Part shown: positions 19,687 to 29,498 of the stretch, one piece after another
How positions within the stretch are numbered: position 1 is the stretch's first letter
Layout of the letters: the number at the start of each line of letters is the position of its first letter
Assembly (NCBI RefSeq): GCF_005048225.1
Contig: NZ_SUNI01000002.1
Span: 62,001 to 126,000 of the forward strand
Source of the DNA: Paracoccus gahaiensis
GTDB lineage: Bacteria; Pseudomonadota; Alphaproteobacteria; Rhodobacterales; Rhodobacteraceae
Length of the DNA stretch: 64,000 nt
Direction: 5' to 3'
Translations under genes and position numbers: made by a program
The notes under the pieces: model-generated
Database searches by the model: none
What the model was told of the DNA's origin: nothing
Seen by the model: only the letters and a program-made list of their open reading frames with translations

Positions 19687-21468
19687 ATGGCACAATTCAC
19701 CACCCGCCCCGAGATCGCCGGCACCTTCGGCGTCGTCACCTCGACCCACTGGATCGCCACCGCCGTGGGCATGAGCATGCTGGAAAAGGGCGGCAACGCC
19801 TTTGACGCCGCCGTCGCCACCGGCTTCGTGCTGCAGATCGTCGAGCCACATCTGAACGGCCCGGCAGGCGACCTGCCCGCGATCATCCATTCGGCGGCGA
19901 CCGGCAAGACGCAGGTGATCTGCGCCCAAGGCCCGGCCCCCGCCGGCGCTACGATCGAGCATTACCGCGCCGAGGGGCTGGACCTGATCCCCGGCAACGG
20001 GCTGCTGGCCACCGTCATCCCCGGCGCCTTCGACGGCTGGATGCTGATGCTGCGCGACCATGGCACGATGAGCGTGGCCGAGGTGCTGGCCCCCGCCATC
20101 CACTATGCCCGTGCCGGCCATCCGATGCTGCCCCGCGTGGCCGACAGCATCACTGGGCTGGCCGAGTTCTTCGCAGCCGAATGGCCGACCTCGCATGCCA
20201 CCTGGCTGCCGGGCGGACAGGCGCCCCAGGCCCATGCGCTGTTCAAAAACCCCGTGCTCGCCGATACCTATGACCGCATCGTCCAGGCGGCGGAGGCCGC
20301 GCCCACCCGTGAGGCCGGGATCGAGGCCGCCCGCGACGCCTTCTATCGCGGCTTCGTGGCCGAGGCGATCGACCGCTTCTGCAAGACGACCGAGGTGATG
20401 GATGGCAGCGGCCGCAAGCATCGCGGCGTGCTGACGGCCGAGGACATGGCGGGCTACAGCGCCACGACCGAGGAACCGACCTGGGCCAGCTATCACGACT
20501 GGACCATCGCCAAGACCGGCCCCTGGGGGCAGGGGCCGGTGCTGCTGCAGGGCCTCAAGATCCTTGAGGGGCTCGACATCGCCGCGATGGACCCCAACGG
20601 CCCCGATTTCGTCCACACCGTCATCGAGACGATGAAGCTGTCCTATGCCGACCGCGAGGTCTATTACGGCGACCCCGACCGCCATGAGGTGCCGATGCAG
20701 GCGCTGCTGTCGGACGCCTATGCTGCCGAGCGTCGCGCTCTGATCGGTGACACGGCCTCGCTGGAGCTGCGCCCCGGCACGGTCCCGGGGTTCGAGGATC
20801 AGCGCGCCCGCACGCTGGCCCTGCTGGCGGGCATGGGCAAGGGCGCGGTCTACGAGCCGACCATGGCGCATCTGTCGGAAAAGCGCGGCGACACGGTCCA
20901 TATCGACGTGATCGACCAATGGGGGAACATGGTCTCGACCACCCCCTCGGGCGGCTGGCTGCAATCCTCGCCCATCATCCCGGATCTGGGCTTCTGCCTG
21001 AACAGCCGGGCGCAGATGTTCTGGCTGGAGCCGGGCCTGCCCACCTCGCTGGAACCGGGGCGGCGTCCGCGCACGACCCTGACGCCCTCGCTGGCGCTGC
21101 GCGACGGCGTGCCGCATCTGGCCTTCGGCACGCCGGGCGGCGATCAGCAGGACCAGTGGCAGCTGGTCTTCTTCCTGCGCCACGTCCATTTCGAGCCGAA
21201 CCTGCAGGCGGCCATCGACGCGCCGCTGTTCCATTCGACGCATTTCCCCGCCTCGTTCCATCCGCGCACGGCGGCGCCGGGCGGCATGCTGATCGAGGAT
21301 CGCGTGGGCAAGGCGACCATCGCCGAGCTGCGCCGGCGCGGCCATGACGTGACCGTCACCGGCCCATGGGACATCGGCCGGCTGACGGCGGCCAGTCGCG
21401 ATGCGGACGGCCTGCTGCGCGCGGCGGCGACCCCGCGCCTGATGCAAGCCTATGCGGTGGGGAGGTGA
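19687..21468 (+). CDS. Gamma-glutamyltransferase family protein, no signal peptide
   Basis: 593 residues of the Ntn-hydrolase gamma-glutamyltranspeptidase family. GGNAFDAAVATGFVLQIVEPH opens the large-subunit part; the expected autoprocessing nucleophile is Thr403 in GDTVHIDVID, although the usual TTH is here TVH. C-terminal GGW and TPGGDQQ motifs are present. The absence of an export signal suggests a cytoplasmic enzyme acting on a compound imported by the surrounding ABC transporter, for example hydrolysing a gamma-glutamyl amide. It sits between the permeases and the ATPase, so it belongs to the uptake operon. Substrate is unproven; autocleavage cannot be confirmed from sequence. Confidence 0.88.
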   Translation: MAQFTTRPEIAGTFGVVTSTHWIATAVGMSMLEKGGNAFDAAVATGFVLQIVEPHLNGPAGDLPAIIHSAATGKTQVICAQGPAPAGATIEHYRAEGLDLIPGNGLLATVIPGAFDGWMLMLRDHGTMSVAEVLAPAIHYARAGHPMLPRVADSITGLAEFFAAEWPTSHATWLPGGQAPQAHALFKNPVLADTYDRIVQAAEAAPTREAGIEAARDAFYRGFVAEAIDRFCKTTEVMDGSGRKHRGVLTAEDMAGYSATTEEPTWASYHDWTIAKTGPWGQGPVLLQGLKILEGLDIAAMDPNGPDFVHTVIETMKLSYADREVYYGDPDRHEVPMQALLSDAYAAERRALIGDTASLELRPGTVPGFEDQRARTLALLAGMGKGAVYEPTMAHLSEKRGDTVHIDVIDQWGNMVSTTPSGGWLQSSPIIPDLGFCLNSRAQMFWLEPGLPTSLEPGRRPRTTLTPSLALRDGVPHLAFGTPGGDQQDQWQLVFFLRHVHFEPNLQAAIDAPLFHSTHFPASFHPRTAAPGGMLIEDRVGKATIAELRRRGHDVTVTGPWDIGRLTAASRDADGLLRAAATPRLMQAYAVGR

Positions 21469-21469
21469 C

Positions 21470-23275
21470 ATGACCCAACCGATCCTGTCCCTGCGCGGGC
21501 TGACCACCGCCTTCAAGACCGAGGATGGCTGGAAGGAGGTCATCCGCGACATCAGCTTCGACGTCCAGCCCGGAGAGACCGTCGCCATCGTCGGTGAAAG
21601 CGGGTCGGGCAAAAGCGTCACCTCGCTGTCGATCATGGGCCTTCTGGACAGCCGCGCCCGCGTCTCGGGGCAGGTGCTGCTGGACGGGCGCGATCTGCTG
21701 GCCCTGACCGAGGCCGAGATGCGCTCGGTGCGCGGCAACGACATCGCGATGATCTTCCAGGAGCCCATGACCTCGCTGAACCCGGTCTTCACCGTAGGCC
21801 GCCAGATCGCGGAACTGCTGATCCGCCACGGCAAGGTCGCCCGCGACCAGGTCCGGGCCGAGGTGCTGCGCCTGATGGACCGGGTGCGCATCCCCAATGC
21901 GGCCGCGCGGATGGAGGAATACCCGCACCAGTTCTCGGGCGGGATGCGCCAGCGGGTGATGATCGCCATGGCGCTGGCCGCGCGCCCGCGCCTTCTGATC
22001 GCGGACGAGCCCACGACCGCGCTGGACGTGACCATCCAGGGCCAGATCCTGGACCTGATCAAGGAGATCCAGGAGGAGCAGGGCATGGCCGTCCTGTTCA
22101 TCACCCATGACATGGGCGTGGTGGCCGAGATCGCCGACCGCACCGTGGTGATGTATCGCGGCGACCGGGTCGAGACGGGCGCCACCGCCGATCTGTTCAC
22201 CGATGCCCGCCATCCCTATACCCGCGCGCTGCTGGCCGCCGTGCCGCGCTTGGGCGACATGACGGATCAGGACTGGCCGCTGCGCTTTCCCTCGGTGGAC
22301 ATGGACAGCGGGACGATCACCGCCCAGGCCGCCGTGTCCAACCCGATCAACCGCAGCGCGACTCCGGTCCTGTCGGTCAAGAACCTCGTCACGCGATTCG
22401 GCAGCGGCTCGGACCTGTTGGGCCGGCCCACGGGCAAGGTTCATGCGGTCGAGAACGTGTCCTTCGATCTGTGGCAGGGCGAGACGCTGTCGCTGGTGGG
22501 CGAATCGGGCTGCGGGAAATCCACCACGGGCCGGTCGATCCTGCGACTGGTGCAGCCGGAAGCGGGCCATGTGCAGCTGGACGGGTTCGACGTGCTGACC
22601 GCCGGCGCCCGCGATCTGCGCCGGATGCGCCGGTCAGGGCAGATGATCTTTCAGGATCCCTTCTCCAGCCTCAACCCGCGCATGACGGTGGGCCAGACGG
22701 TGATCGAGCCGATCCTGACCCACAAGCTGGCGGGTCGGGCCGAGGCCCGCGACCGTGCCGCCGAACTGCTGCGCCAGGTCGGTCTGGACGGGTCGATGAT
22801 GGACCGCTATCCGCACGAGTTCAGCGGCGGGCAGCGCCAGCGCATCGCCATCGCGCGCGTCCTGGGGCTGAATCCCAAGGTGATCGTGGCCGATGAAAGC
22901 GTGTCCGCGCTGGACGTGTCGATCAAGGCGCAGGTCTGCAACCTGTTGATGGACCTGCAGGATCGCCTGGGGCTCGCCTATCTGTTCATCAGCCACGACA
23001 TGGCGGTGGTCGAACGCGTCAGCCACCGCGTCGCGGTCATGTATCTGGGCGAGATCGTCGAGATCGGCCCGCGCGAGGCGATCTTTGCCGATCCGCAACA
23101 CCCCTATACCCGCCGCCTGATCGCGGCCGTGCCCATCCCCGATCCCGCCCGCCGGGGCCTGCGCCGGGGCGGCGAGATCGACGAGCTGAAAAGCCCGGTC
23201 CGCCCCCTGGGCTTCCAGCCGCCGCAACGCCAGTGGCGCCAGGTCTCGGACCGGCATTTCGTGATGGCCGGCTGA
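21470..23275 (+). CDS. Fused dual ATP-binding subunit of peptide ABC transporter (DppD-DppF type)
   Basis: 601 residues holding two complete ABC ATPases in one chain. First: Walker A GESGSGKS, signature SGGMRQRV, Walker B LLIADEPTTALD. Second: GESGCGKS, SGGQRQRIAIA, VIVADESVSALD. Each is followed by the oligopeptide-transporter C-terminal extension (HPYTRALLAAVP and HPYTRRLIAAVP). The ATG follows a strong GGAGG one base after the preceding stop. It powers the two permeases encoded upstream, so the operon carries a complete importer. Confidence 0.95.
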   Translation: MTQPILSLRGLTTAFKTEDGWKEVIRDISFDVQPGETVAIVGESGSGKSVTSLSIMGLLDSRARVSGQVLLDGRDLLALTEAEMRSVRGNDIAMIFQEPMTSLNPVFTVGRQIAELLIRHGKVARDQVRAEVLRLMDRVRIPNAAARMEEYPHQFSGGMRQRVMIAMALAARPRLLIADEPTTALDVTIQGQILDLIKEIQEEQGMAVLFITHDMGVVAEIADRTVVMYRGDRVETGATADLFTDARHPYTRALLAAVPRLGDMTDQDWPLRFPSVDMDSGTITAQAAVSNPINRSATPVLSVKNLVTRFGSGSDLLGRPTGKVHAVENVSFDLWQGETLSLVGESGCGKSTTGRSILRLVQPEAGHVQLDGFDVLTAGARDLRRMRRSGQMIFQDPFSSLNPRMTVGQTVIEPILTHKLAGRAEARDRAAELLRQVGLDGSMMDRYPHEFSGGQRQRIAIARVLGLNPKVIVADESVSALDVSIKAQVCNLLMDLQDRLGLAYLFISHDMAVVERVSHRVAVMYLGEIVEIGPREAIFADPQHPYTRRLIAAVPIPDPARRGLRRGGEIDELKSPVRPLGFQPPQRQWRQVSDRHFVMAG

Positions 23276-23283
23276 GGCCGTGT

Positions 23284-23310
23284 GGCCGGTGCGGGACATC
23301 CGCGCCGGCC
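23284..23310 (+). terminator. Hairpin downstream of the ABC ATPase gene
   Basis: An 11-bp GC stem (GGCCGGTGCGG/CCGCGCCGGCC, one G-T pair) around GACAT, 9 bases past the stop codon. No T tract follows, so intrinsic termination is uncertain. Confidence 0.5.
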
Positions 23311-23528
23311 TCCCTGTCAGGAACCTGGTTCCCGGACATCCCCGCCCGCCGGTCGACGATCGTCCCGGCCCCTCCATTCCCAACCGACGCTGAAGATGGG
23401 CCCTGTTCGCCGCATTGCAGCCTGCCTGCAATTTGGGCTAAACCGGTCCTCCGGCTCGCTTTTGCGGCACCGGCATTGCGGACGGTCCCTGCCGTCCTGC
23501 CCGACACGACCTTTCTGAAAGCCAGATC

Positions 23529-26500
23529 ATGCAGGACCAGCCCTCGATCCTCCGACCGACCGACCCCGCCGCGCCCGTATTTGGGCTGGTCCTGCATCCG
23601 GTCCTGGCCAGCCGGGTCAACTTTGCCTCGGCCCAGAACGGGGTGGCGGTGGTCAAGGCGCTTGGCATCGAGAATCCCGGCCCCGACGCGCAGTGCGATG
23701 TCCGCCTGACCCTGTCCGCCCACCCGGGGATCCTGCGCGAGAAGACCTGGGTGATCGACCGCATCGCGCCGGGCACGACCGTGCAGCTGGCCGATTTGGA
23801 CACCGCGCCGGACAGCGCCCTGCTGGCCGGGCTGGACGAGGCCGAGTTCGGCCAGCTGCAGTTCCGCCTGACCGCCCGCGATCTGCCCGAATGCGTCTCG
23901 ACCCACCCGGTCGAGATGCTGGCGCGGGACGAATGGGGCGGGCTGGGCCAGATGGACCGGGTCCTCGCGGCCTTCGTCTCGCCCAACCAGCCCGCCGTCG
24001 CCCGGCTGCTGAAGGAGGCCGGGCGTCTGCTGGAGGCGGCGGGCCTGTCGGGCGCGATGGATGGATACCAGTCCGGCGATCCGCTGCGGGTCTGGATGCT
24101 GGCCGGGGCGATCTGGTCAGCGGCCACCGGGCTTGGGCTGACCTATGCCGTGCCCCCCGCCTCGTTCGAGCAGGCGGGCCAGAAGATCCGCGATCCCGAC
24201 CGCATCGCCCGCGAGGGGCTGGCCACCTGCCTCGACAGCAGCCTGCTGCTGGCCGCGGCCTTTGAGGCGGCGGGGCTGAACACGGCGGTGCTGTTCGCCG
24301 AAGGCCATGCCTGGATGGGCGTCTGGCTGGTTCCCCAGGATTTCGGCCAGATGGTCGAGCCCGACGTGGTCGCGGTCCGCAAGGCGCTGGTCGCGCGCGA
24401 ATTCGTGGCGATCGAGACGACGCTGCTGACCCACCGCCCGGCCATCGGCTTCGAGGAGGCCACGGTCCGGGGTCGTGACCGCCTGTCCGAGGCGCGCGAG
24501 GCCGAGTTCCTGCAGGCGGTCGACATCAACCGCGCCCGCGCCGCCCATATCCGGCCCCTGGCCAGCCACCGCCCCCAGGACGGCAGCGCCCCGGACGAGG
24601 GCGCCGCCCAGCCCGCCGCCCTGCCGCGCCCGCTGGATCTGGGCCTGCTGCCGGGCGAGCTGTCGGTCGAGGCTCCCTCGACCCCGATGGGCCGCATCGC
24701 GCGCTGGCAGCGCCGGTTGCTGGACCTGTCGCTTGGCAACCGGCTGTTGAACTTCCGGGAGACGCGGGGCGCGGTGCCGCTGCTCTGCGTCGACATATCG
24801 GGGACCGAGGACCGGCTGGCGCATGGCGAGGTCTTCCGCCTGCTGGCGCTGAAGGACGAGAATGCCGTCTCGGGGCGCGACATCGCCCCTGACGAGGCGC
24901 GCCGGATCGACCGGGATCTGGCGCGCGACGCCCTGACCCGGGGCCAGATCGCCGTGCCGCTGTCGGCGCGCGACATGACCGACCGGTTGACCGAGCTTTA
25001 CCGCAAGTCCCGCAGCGACCTGTCCGAGGGCGGCACCAACACGCTGTTCCTGGCGGTGGGCTTTCTGCGCTGGAAGCGCAGCGGCGACGACGCCCGCAGC
25101 TATCGCGCGCCGCTGCTGCTGCTGCCCGCCCGGCTGGAGCGCCGCTCGGCTCAGTCCGAGTTCCGGCTTGGCCAGCTGGAGGACGAGGTCCGCATCAACG
25201 CCACCCTGCTGGAGATGCTCAAGCGCGATTTCGAGCTGCGCATCCCCGAGCTGGAGGGCGACCTGCCGCGCGACGAGAGCGGCCTGGACATCGCCCGGAT
25301 CATCGAGATCCTGCGCGCGCGGGTCCGCGACGTGGCCGGCTTCGAGGTGGTCGAGGATGTGGCGCTGTCGACATTCTCCTTTGCCAAATACCTGATGTGG
25401 AAGGATCTGGTCGACCGCACCGACAGCCTGCGCGAAAGCCGACTGGTCGCGCATCTGGTCGACACCCCCTCCGAGGCCTTCGCGGGGGCCGCAACGCCTC
25501 TGCCGCGCCCGGCCGAGATCGACCGCCGCCACGGGCCGGGCGATCTGCTGGCGCCGCTGGCTGCCGACAGCTCGCAGCTGTCGGCGGTGCTGGCGGCGGC
25601 CCAGGGGCGCGATTTCGTGCTGATCGGTCCGCCCGGCACCGGAAAAAGCCAGACCATCGCCAATATCATCGCCGACCAGCTGGGCCGGGGCCGCACCGTC
25701 CTGTTCGTGGCCGAGAAATCCGCCGCCCTCGACGTGGTGCATCGCCGCCTGACCCGCAGCGGCCTGGGCGAGGCGGTGCTGGAGCTGCATTCCACCAAGG
25801 CCGACCGCAAGTCCGTCCTGACCCAGCTGGGCCGGTCCTGGGACCGCGCCAGCGCCGGGGCCGCGCAGGACTGGGTGCGCGTGGCCGAGGATCTGCGGCA
25901 GGCCCGCGACGGGCTGAACGCCTATGTCGATGCCCTGCACCGCCCCGGCAGCCAGGGGTTCAGCGTGTTCCAGGCCATCGGCCGGGTGGCGGGGGGCAGC
26001 CCGGGCTTTGCGCTGCGCTTCGACAACAAGGACAGCCATGACGCCGAGGGCTGGGCCCGCCTGCGGGATCTGGCGGTCGACCTGGGCACGCGCCACAGCA
26101 GCATCCGCGATCTGGACCCGGCAGGACCATTGTCGCTGCTGGATCGGGGCGAATGGTCCTTTGCCTGGCAGGACCGCTTTCTGGAGATCGCCCGCGCCCT
26201 GCGGATGGCGCGCCATGCCGCCGGCGAAGCGCGCCGGGCGCTGGCCCTGCGCCTTGGCCTGCCTCCGGCGGGGGCGGACAGCCCCGACATCGCCACCGCG
26301 CTGGACCTGCTGGCCCGGCAACGGTTGGACCGGCCCGGCATCGCGGCCGGTGCCCTGGGCGATCCGCAGCAGGCGCGCGGCCAACTGGACCGCCTGACCG
26401 ATGCCATCGCCCGCGCGGCCCAGGCCCGGGCCGGGTTGTCGGCCCGCTATCCCGACGCGACCCTGCCCGACATGCCGCTGGAGGCGCTGGAGCTGCAATG

Positions 26501-29276
26501 GCGCGAGGCGCTGGCCCGGTCCTGGCCCTTCGGCGGCATGGCGCAGGGCAGGCTGCGCCGGATGCTGCAGGGCTATGCCGTCTCGGGCAAGGCCGATCCG
26601 GCGCGCGACATCCCGGCGCTGCGGCTGCTGGCCCGCGCACAGGCCGAGATTGCGGGATCGGAGCTGCACGCGCTGCCCGGATTTGCGGGCGAAGCGTCGG
26701 ACATCGCCCGCATCGGCGCCGAACTGGACGCGGCGGCGGGCTATCTGGATCTGGAACGCCAGCTCTATGCCGCAGGCTTTCCCGCAGCCGCGCTGAAGGA
26801 CCAGCGGTCCCAGCTGTCGCAGCCCTCGGGCGGCGATCTGGCGCCTCTGCTGCGGGCCCTGCGCGAGGCGGGGGCCGAGGCCGCGCGGGCCGGGGCCGAG
26901 TTCGCGGATCTGGGCGGCACGCTGCCGCCCGGCGGTGCCGCGCTGCTGGCCGGGCTGGAGGATCTGCAGGACCGCTTCGGCGACTGGCTGAAATGGCGCG
27001 CCACCCGCGAGGCCGCGACCCGCGCCGGGCTGGCCCCGCTGGTCCGCGCGCTGGAGGAGGGGGCCGATCTTCCTGACACCGGCCGCGCCTTCGAGCAGGC
27101 CTACATGGCCTGGTGGCTGCGCCCGGCAATGGATGCCGATCCCTGCCTGCGGGGCTTTGCGCATTGGGAACATGACGCGCTGATCGCCCGGTTCCGGGAC
27201 CTGGACGACACGCTGTCGGGGCTGGCCGCGCCCGAGGTCATGCGGCGCTTGGGCAACGACCTGCCGGCCCGCGACGCGGTGCCGCGCAATTCGGAACTGG
27301 GCGGTCTGCGCCACCAGCTGGGGCTGCAGCGCCCGACGCGGGCGATCCGCAGCCTGATCGCGGACATGCCGACCAGCTTTGCCCGGCTGGCCCCCTGCGT
27401 GTTGATGTCGCCGCTGTCGGTGGCGCAATACCTGCCCGCGGGGCAGGCGCAGTTCGATCTGGTGATCTTTGACGAGGCCTCGCAGATCTCGACCTGGGAT
27501 GCGATCGGGGCCATCGCGCGGGGGCGGCAGGCGATCATCGTGGGCGATCCCAAGCAGCTTCCGCCCACCAATTTCTTCGGCCGCACCGAGGACGACGACG
27601 AGGATGCGGATCTGGCCGATTTCGAGAAGGACATGCCCTCGATCCTGGACGAGGTGGCGGCGGCGGGCATCCCGACCTTGCGGCTGACCTGGCACTACCG
27701 CAGCCGCGACGAGGCGCTGATCGCCTTTTCCAACCATTTCTACTACGATGGCGGCCTCGTGACCTTCCCCTCGCCCGACGCCACCCGCGATGCGGTGCGG
27801 CTGCACCGGGTCGCGGGTACCTATCAGCGCGGCACGGGGGCGACCAACCCGGTCGAGGCCCGGGCCATCGTGGCCTTCATCCGCCAGCGCCTGACCGGCT
27901 GGCTGCGCCTGCCCGAGGGCGAGCGGCCGACCCTGGGGGTCATTACCTTCAACGCCCAGCAGCAGGGACTGATCCTCGACCTGCTGGACGCCGCGCGCAA
28001 GGCCGATCCCCGGCTGGAATGGTTCTTCGCCGATGCGCGCGACGAGCCGGTGATCGTCAAGAACGTCGAGAACATCCAGGGCGACGAGCGCGACGTGATG
28101 CTGTTCTCGATCACCTTCGGTCCGGATCTGGCGGGCCGGGTGACGATGAACTTCGGGGCGATGAACAAGGATGGCGGCGAACGGCGCCTGAACGTCGCGG
28201 TGACGCGGGCGCGGGCCGAGCTGCATGTCTTCGCCTCGATCGGCGCCGAGCAGATCGACACGACCCGGACGCGCGCGCGCGGGGTTGCCGACCTCAAGGC
28301 GTTCCTCGATTTCGCGGACCGGGGCGCGGTGGCGCTGGCGGCACGGGACAGCGGCTCGCTCGGCCCCGTCGAATCGCCCTTCGAGGAGGCGGTTCTTGAG
28401 GCGCTGGCCGGCCGGGGCTGGCAGGTCCACAGCCAGATCGGCGTGTCGGGGTTCCGCATCGATCTGGGCGTGCGCCATCCCGACCATGCGGGGGTCTGGC
28501 TGGCGGGGGTGGAATGCGACGGCGCGCGCTATCATTCCTCGGCCACGGCGCGGGACCGCGACCGCATCCGGCAGGCGGTGCTGGAGGGCTTGGGCTGGTC
28601 GATCCTGCGCATCTGGTCGACCGACTGGTTCCGCAGCCCCGCAGCGGTGCTGCAGCGCATCGACGACCGCCTGCAGGCGCTGCTGGCCGAAGACTGCGCC
28701 CGCCGGGCCGAGGCCGCCGAGCGCGCCCGCGATGAGCCGCCCCCGCCCGAGGATCTGCCGGAGCCGCCCGCGCCTGCCGCCGAGGATCCGCCCGACGCGG
28801 AGGCCTTCGGGATCCGCCACGACCCCGCGCGCTTCTTCGACGAGAGCTATACCCCGGAGCTGCGCCGGCTGATGCAGAAGGTCGTGGAGGCCCACGGGCC
28901 ACTGCCCGAGGCCTCTCTCGCGCGGCGGATCTCGCAGCTGCATGGCTGGCAGCGCACAGGGGCCCGCATCCAGAGCCGCATCACCGCGTTGCAGGACCGC
29001 TTCGACATCCGGGCCGAGGACGGCGTGCGCTTCCTGTGGACCAAGGGCGCCGCGGACGGTCCTGTCCGCTTCCGGGGCATGGACGACCGCCCCCTGCGCG
29101 ACATTTCCCGGGTCGAGATCGCGGATGTCATCGACGGCCATGCCGACCGGATCGGGACCGCCGAGGACCCGGTGCTGGAACTGGCCCGGCTGATGGGGAT
29201 CGCCCGTCTCAGCCGGGATGCCCGCGATTATCTGTCGGCCTGTCTGGACTGGTGGCGGGGGGCGGGGACGAGCTGA
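23529..29276 (+). CDS. Large DUF4011/DUF3320 SF1 helicase-nuclease with transglutaminase-like N-terminal domain
   Basis: 1915 residues, cytoplasmic. Parts in order: a transglutaminase-like region near 170-300 (Cys234 in ATCLDSSLLLAA, His260 in EGHAWMGVWL); a DUF4011 helicase N-terminus starting around 390 (RWQRRLLDLSLGNRLLNFRE); Walker A GPPGTGKSQT at ~700; long helical insertion; Walker B VIFDEASQIS at ~1315; GDPKQLPP, TWHYRSRDEALIAFSN and VENIQGDERDV; NVAVTRARAELHVF; a Vsr/MTES_1575-like nuclease near 1615-1710 (FRIDLGV, GVECDGARYHSS); and a C-terminal DUF3320 module. The combination is COG1112-like, a class found in antiphage systems such as Mokosh. It stands alone with 250 bases upstream. 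Role in defence or RNA/DNA repair is inference; composition resembles the host. Confidence 0.9.
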   Translation: MQDQPSILRPTDPAAPVFGLVLHPVLASRVNFASAQNGVAVVKALGIENPGPDAQCDVRLTLSAHPGILREKTWVIDRIAPGTTVQLADLDTAPDSALLAGLDEAEFGQLQFRLTARDLPECVSTHPVEMLARDEWGGLGQMDRVLAAFVSPNQPAVARLLKEAGRLLEAAGLSGAMDGYQSGDPLRVWMLAGAIWSAATGLGLTYAVPPASFEQAGQKIRDPDRIAREGLATCLDSSLLLAAAFEAAGLNTAVLFAEGHAWMGVWLVPQDFGQMVEPDVVAVRKALVAREFVAIETTLLTHRPAIGFEEATVRGRDRLSEAREAEFLQAVDINRARAAHIRPLASHRPQDGSAPDEGAAQPAALPRPLDLGLLPGELSVEAPSTPMGRIARWQRRLLDLSLGNRLLNFRETRGAVPLLCVDISGTEDRLAHGEVFRLLALKDENAVSGRDIAPDEARRIDRDLARDALTRGQIAVPLSARDMTDRLTELYRKSRSDLSEGGTNTLFLAVGFLRWKRSGDDARSYRAPLLLLPARLERRSAQSEFRLGQLEDEVRINATLLEMLKRDFELRIPELEGDLPRDESGLDIARIIEILRARVRDVAGFEVVEDVALSTFSFAKYLMWKDLVDRTDSLRESRLVAHLVDTPSEAFAGAATPLPRPAEIDRRHGPGDLLAPLAADSSQLSAVLAAAQGRDFVLIGPPGTGKSQTIANIIADQLGRGRTVLFVAEKSAALDVVHRRLTRSGLGEAVLELHSTKADRKSVLTQLGRSWDRASAGAAQDWVRVAEDLRQARDGLNAYVDALHRPGSQGFSVFQAIGRVAGGSPGFALRFDNKDSHDAEGWARLRDLAVDLGTRHSSIRDLDPAGPLSLLDRGEWSFAWQDRFLEIARALRMARHAAGEARRALALRLGLPPAGADSPDIATALDLLARQRLDRPGIAAGALGDPQQARGQLDRLTDAIARAAQARAGLSARYPDATLPDMPLEALELQWREALARSWPFGGMAQGRLRRMLQGYAVSGKADPARDIPALRLLARAQAEIAGSELHALPGFAGEASDIARIGAELDAAAGYLDLERQLYAAGFPAAALKDQRSQLSQPSGGDLAPLLRALREAGAEAARAGAEFADLGGTLPPGGAALLAGLEDLQDRFGDWLKWRATREAATRAGLAPLVRALEEGADLPDTGRAFEQAYMAWWLRPAMDADPCLRGFAHWEHDALIARFRDLDDTLSGLAAPEVMRRLGNDLPARDAVPRNSELGGLRHQLGLQRPTRAIRSLIADMPTSFARLAPCVLMSPLSVAQYLPAGQAQFDLVIFDEASQISTWDAIGAIARGRQAIIVGDPKQLPPTNFFGRTEDDDEDADLADFEKDMPSILDEVAAAGIPTLRLTWHYRSRDEALIAFSNHFYYDGGLVTFPSPDATRDAVRLHRVAGTYQRGTGATNPVEARAIVAFIRQRLTGWLRLPEGERPTLGVITFNAQQQGLILDLLDAARKADPRLEWFFADARDEPVIVKNVENIQGDERDVMLFSITFGPDLAGRVTMNFGAMNKDGGERRLNVAVTRARAELHVFASIGAEQIDTTRTRARGVADLKAFLDFADRGAVALAARDSGSLGPVESPFEEAVLEALAGRGWQVHSQIGVSGFRIDLGVRHPDHAGVWLAGVECDGARYHSSATARDRDRIRQAVLEGLGWSILRIWSTDWFRSPAAVLQRIDDRLQALLAEDCARRAEAAERARDEPPPPEDLPEPPAPAAEDPPDAEAFGIRHDPARFFDESYTPELRRLMQKVVEAHGPLPEASLARRISQLHGWQRTGARIQSRITALQDRFDIRAEDGVRFLWTKGAADGPVRFRGMDDRPLRDISRVEIADVIDGHADRIGTAEDPVLELARLMGIARLSRDARDYLSACLDWWRGAGTS

Positions 29277-29498
29277 TCATGGGCGGGGCTGTGGCGCGCG
29301 GATCACGGGCGTCGCGCGCGCATCAAGGGGGCTTGCAATGCGCGGGATTTGGCGCCAAATGCCACCTGCGGGACCGGGCCCCTCTGGCAAAACGATCATC
29401 AGATCCTTTGCGATGTCGGACCGCATCGAGCGTGCTCGGTGCATCGGCGGCCCTGCATTCCCCCGATCCGGGCGCGATGGCAATCGTGCGAGGGCATC

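Noticed and set aside
24117-29141. 1674-codon open frame antisense to the helicase-nuclease
   Set aside because: The same GC-skew shadow effect; composition is not protein-like and the plus-strand frame carries all helicase motifs.
29277-29498. Possible yybP-ykoY manganese riboswitch upstream of the TerC gene
   Set aside because: Neither the conserved GGGGAGUA-type segments nor the paired stems could be found.
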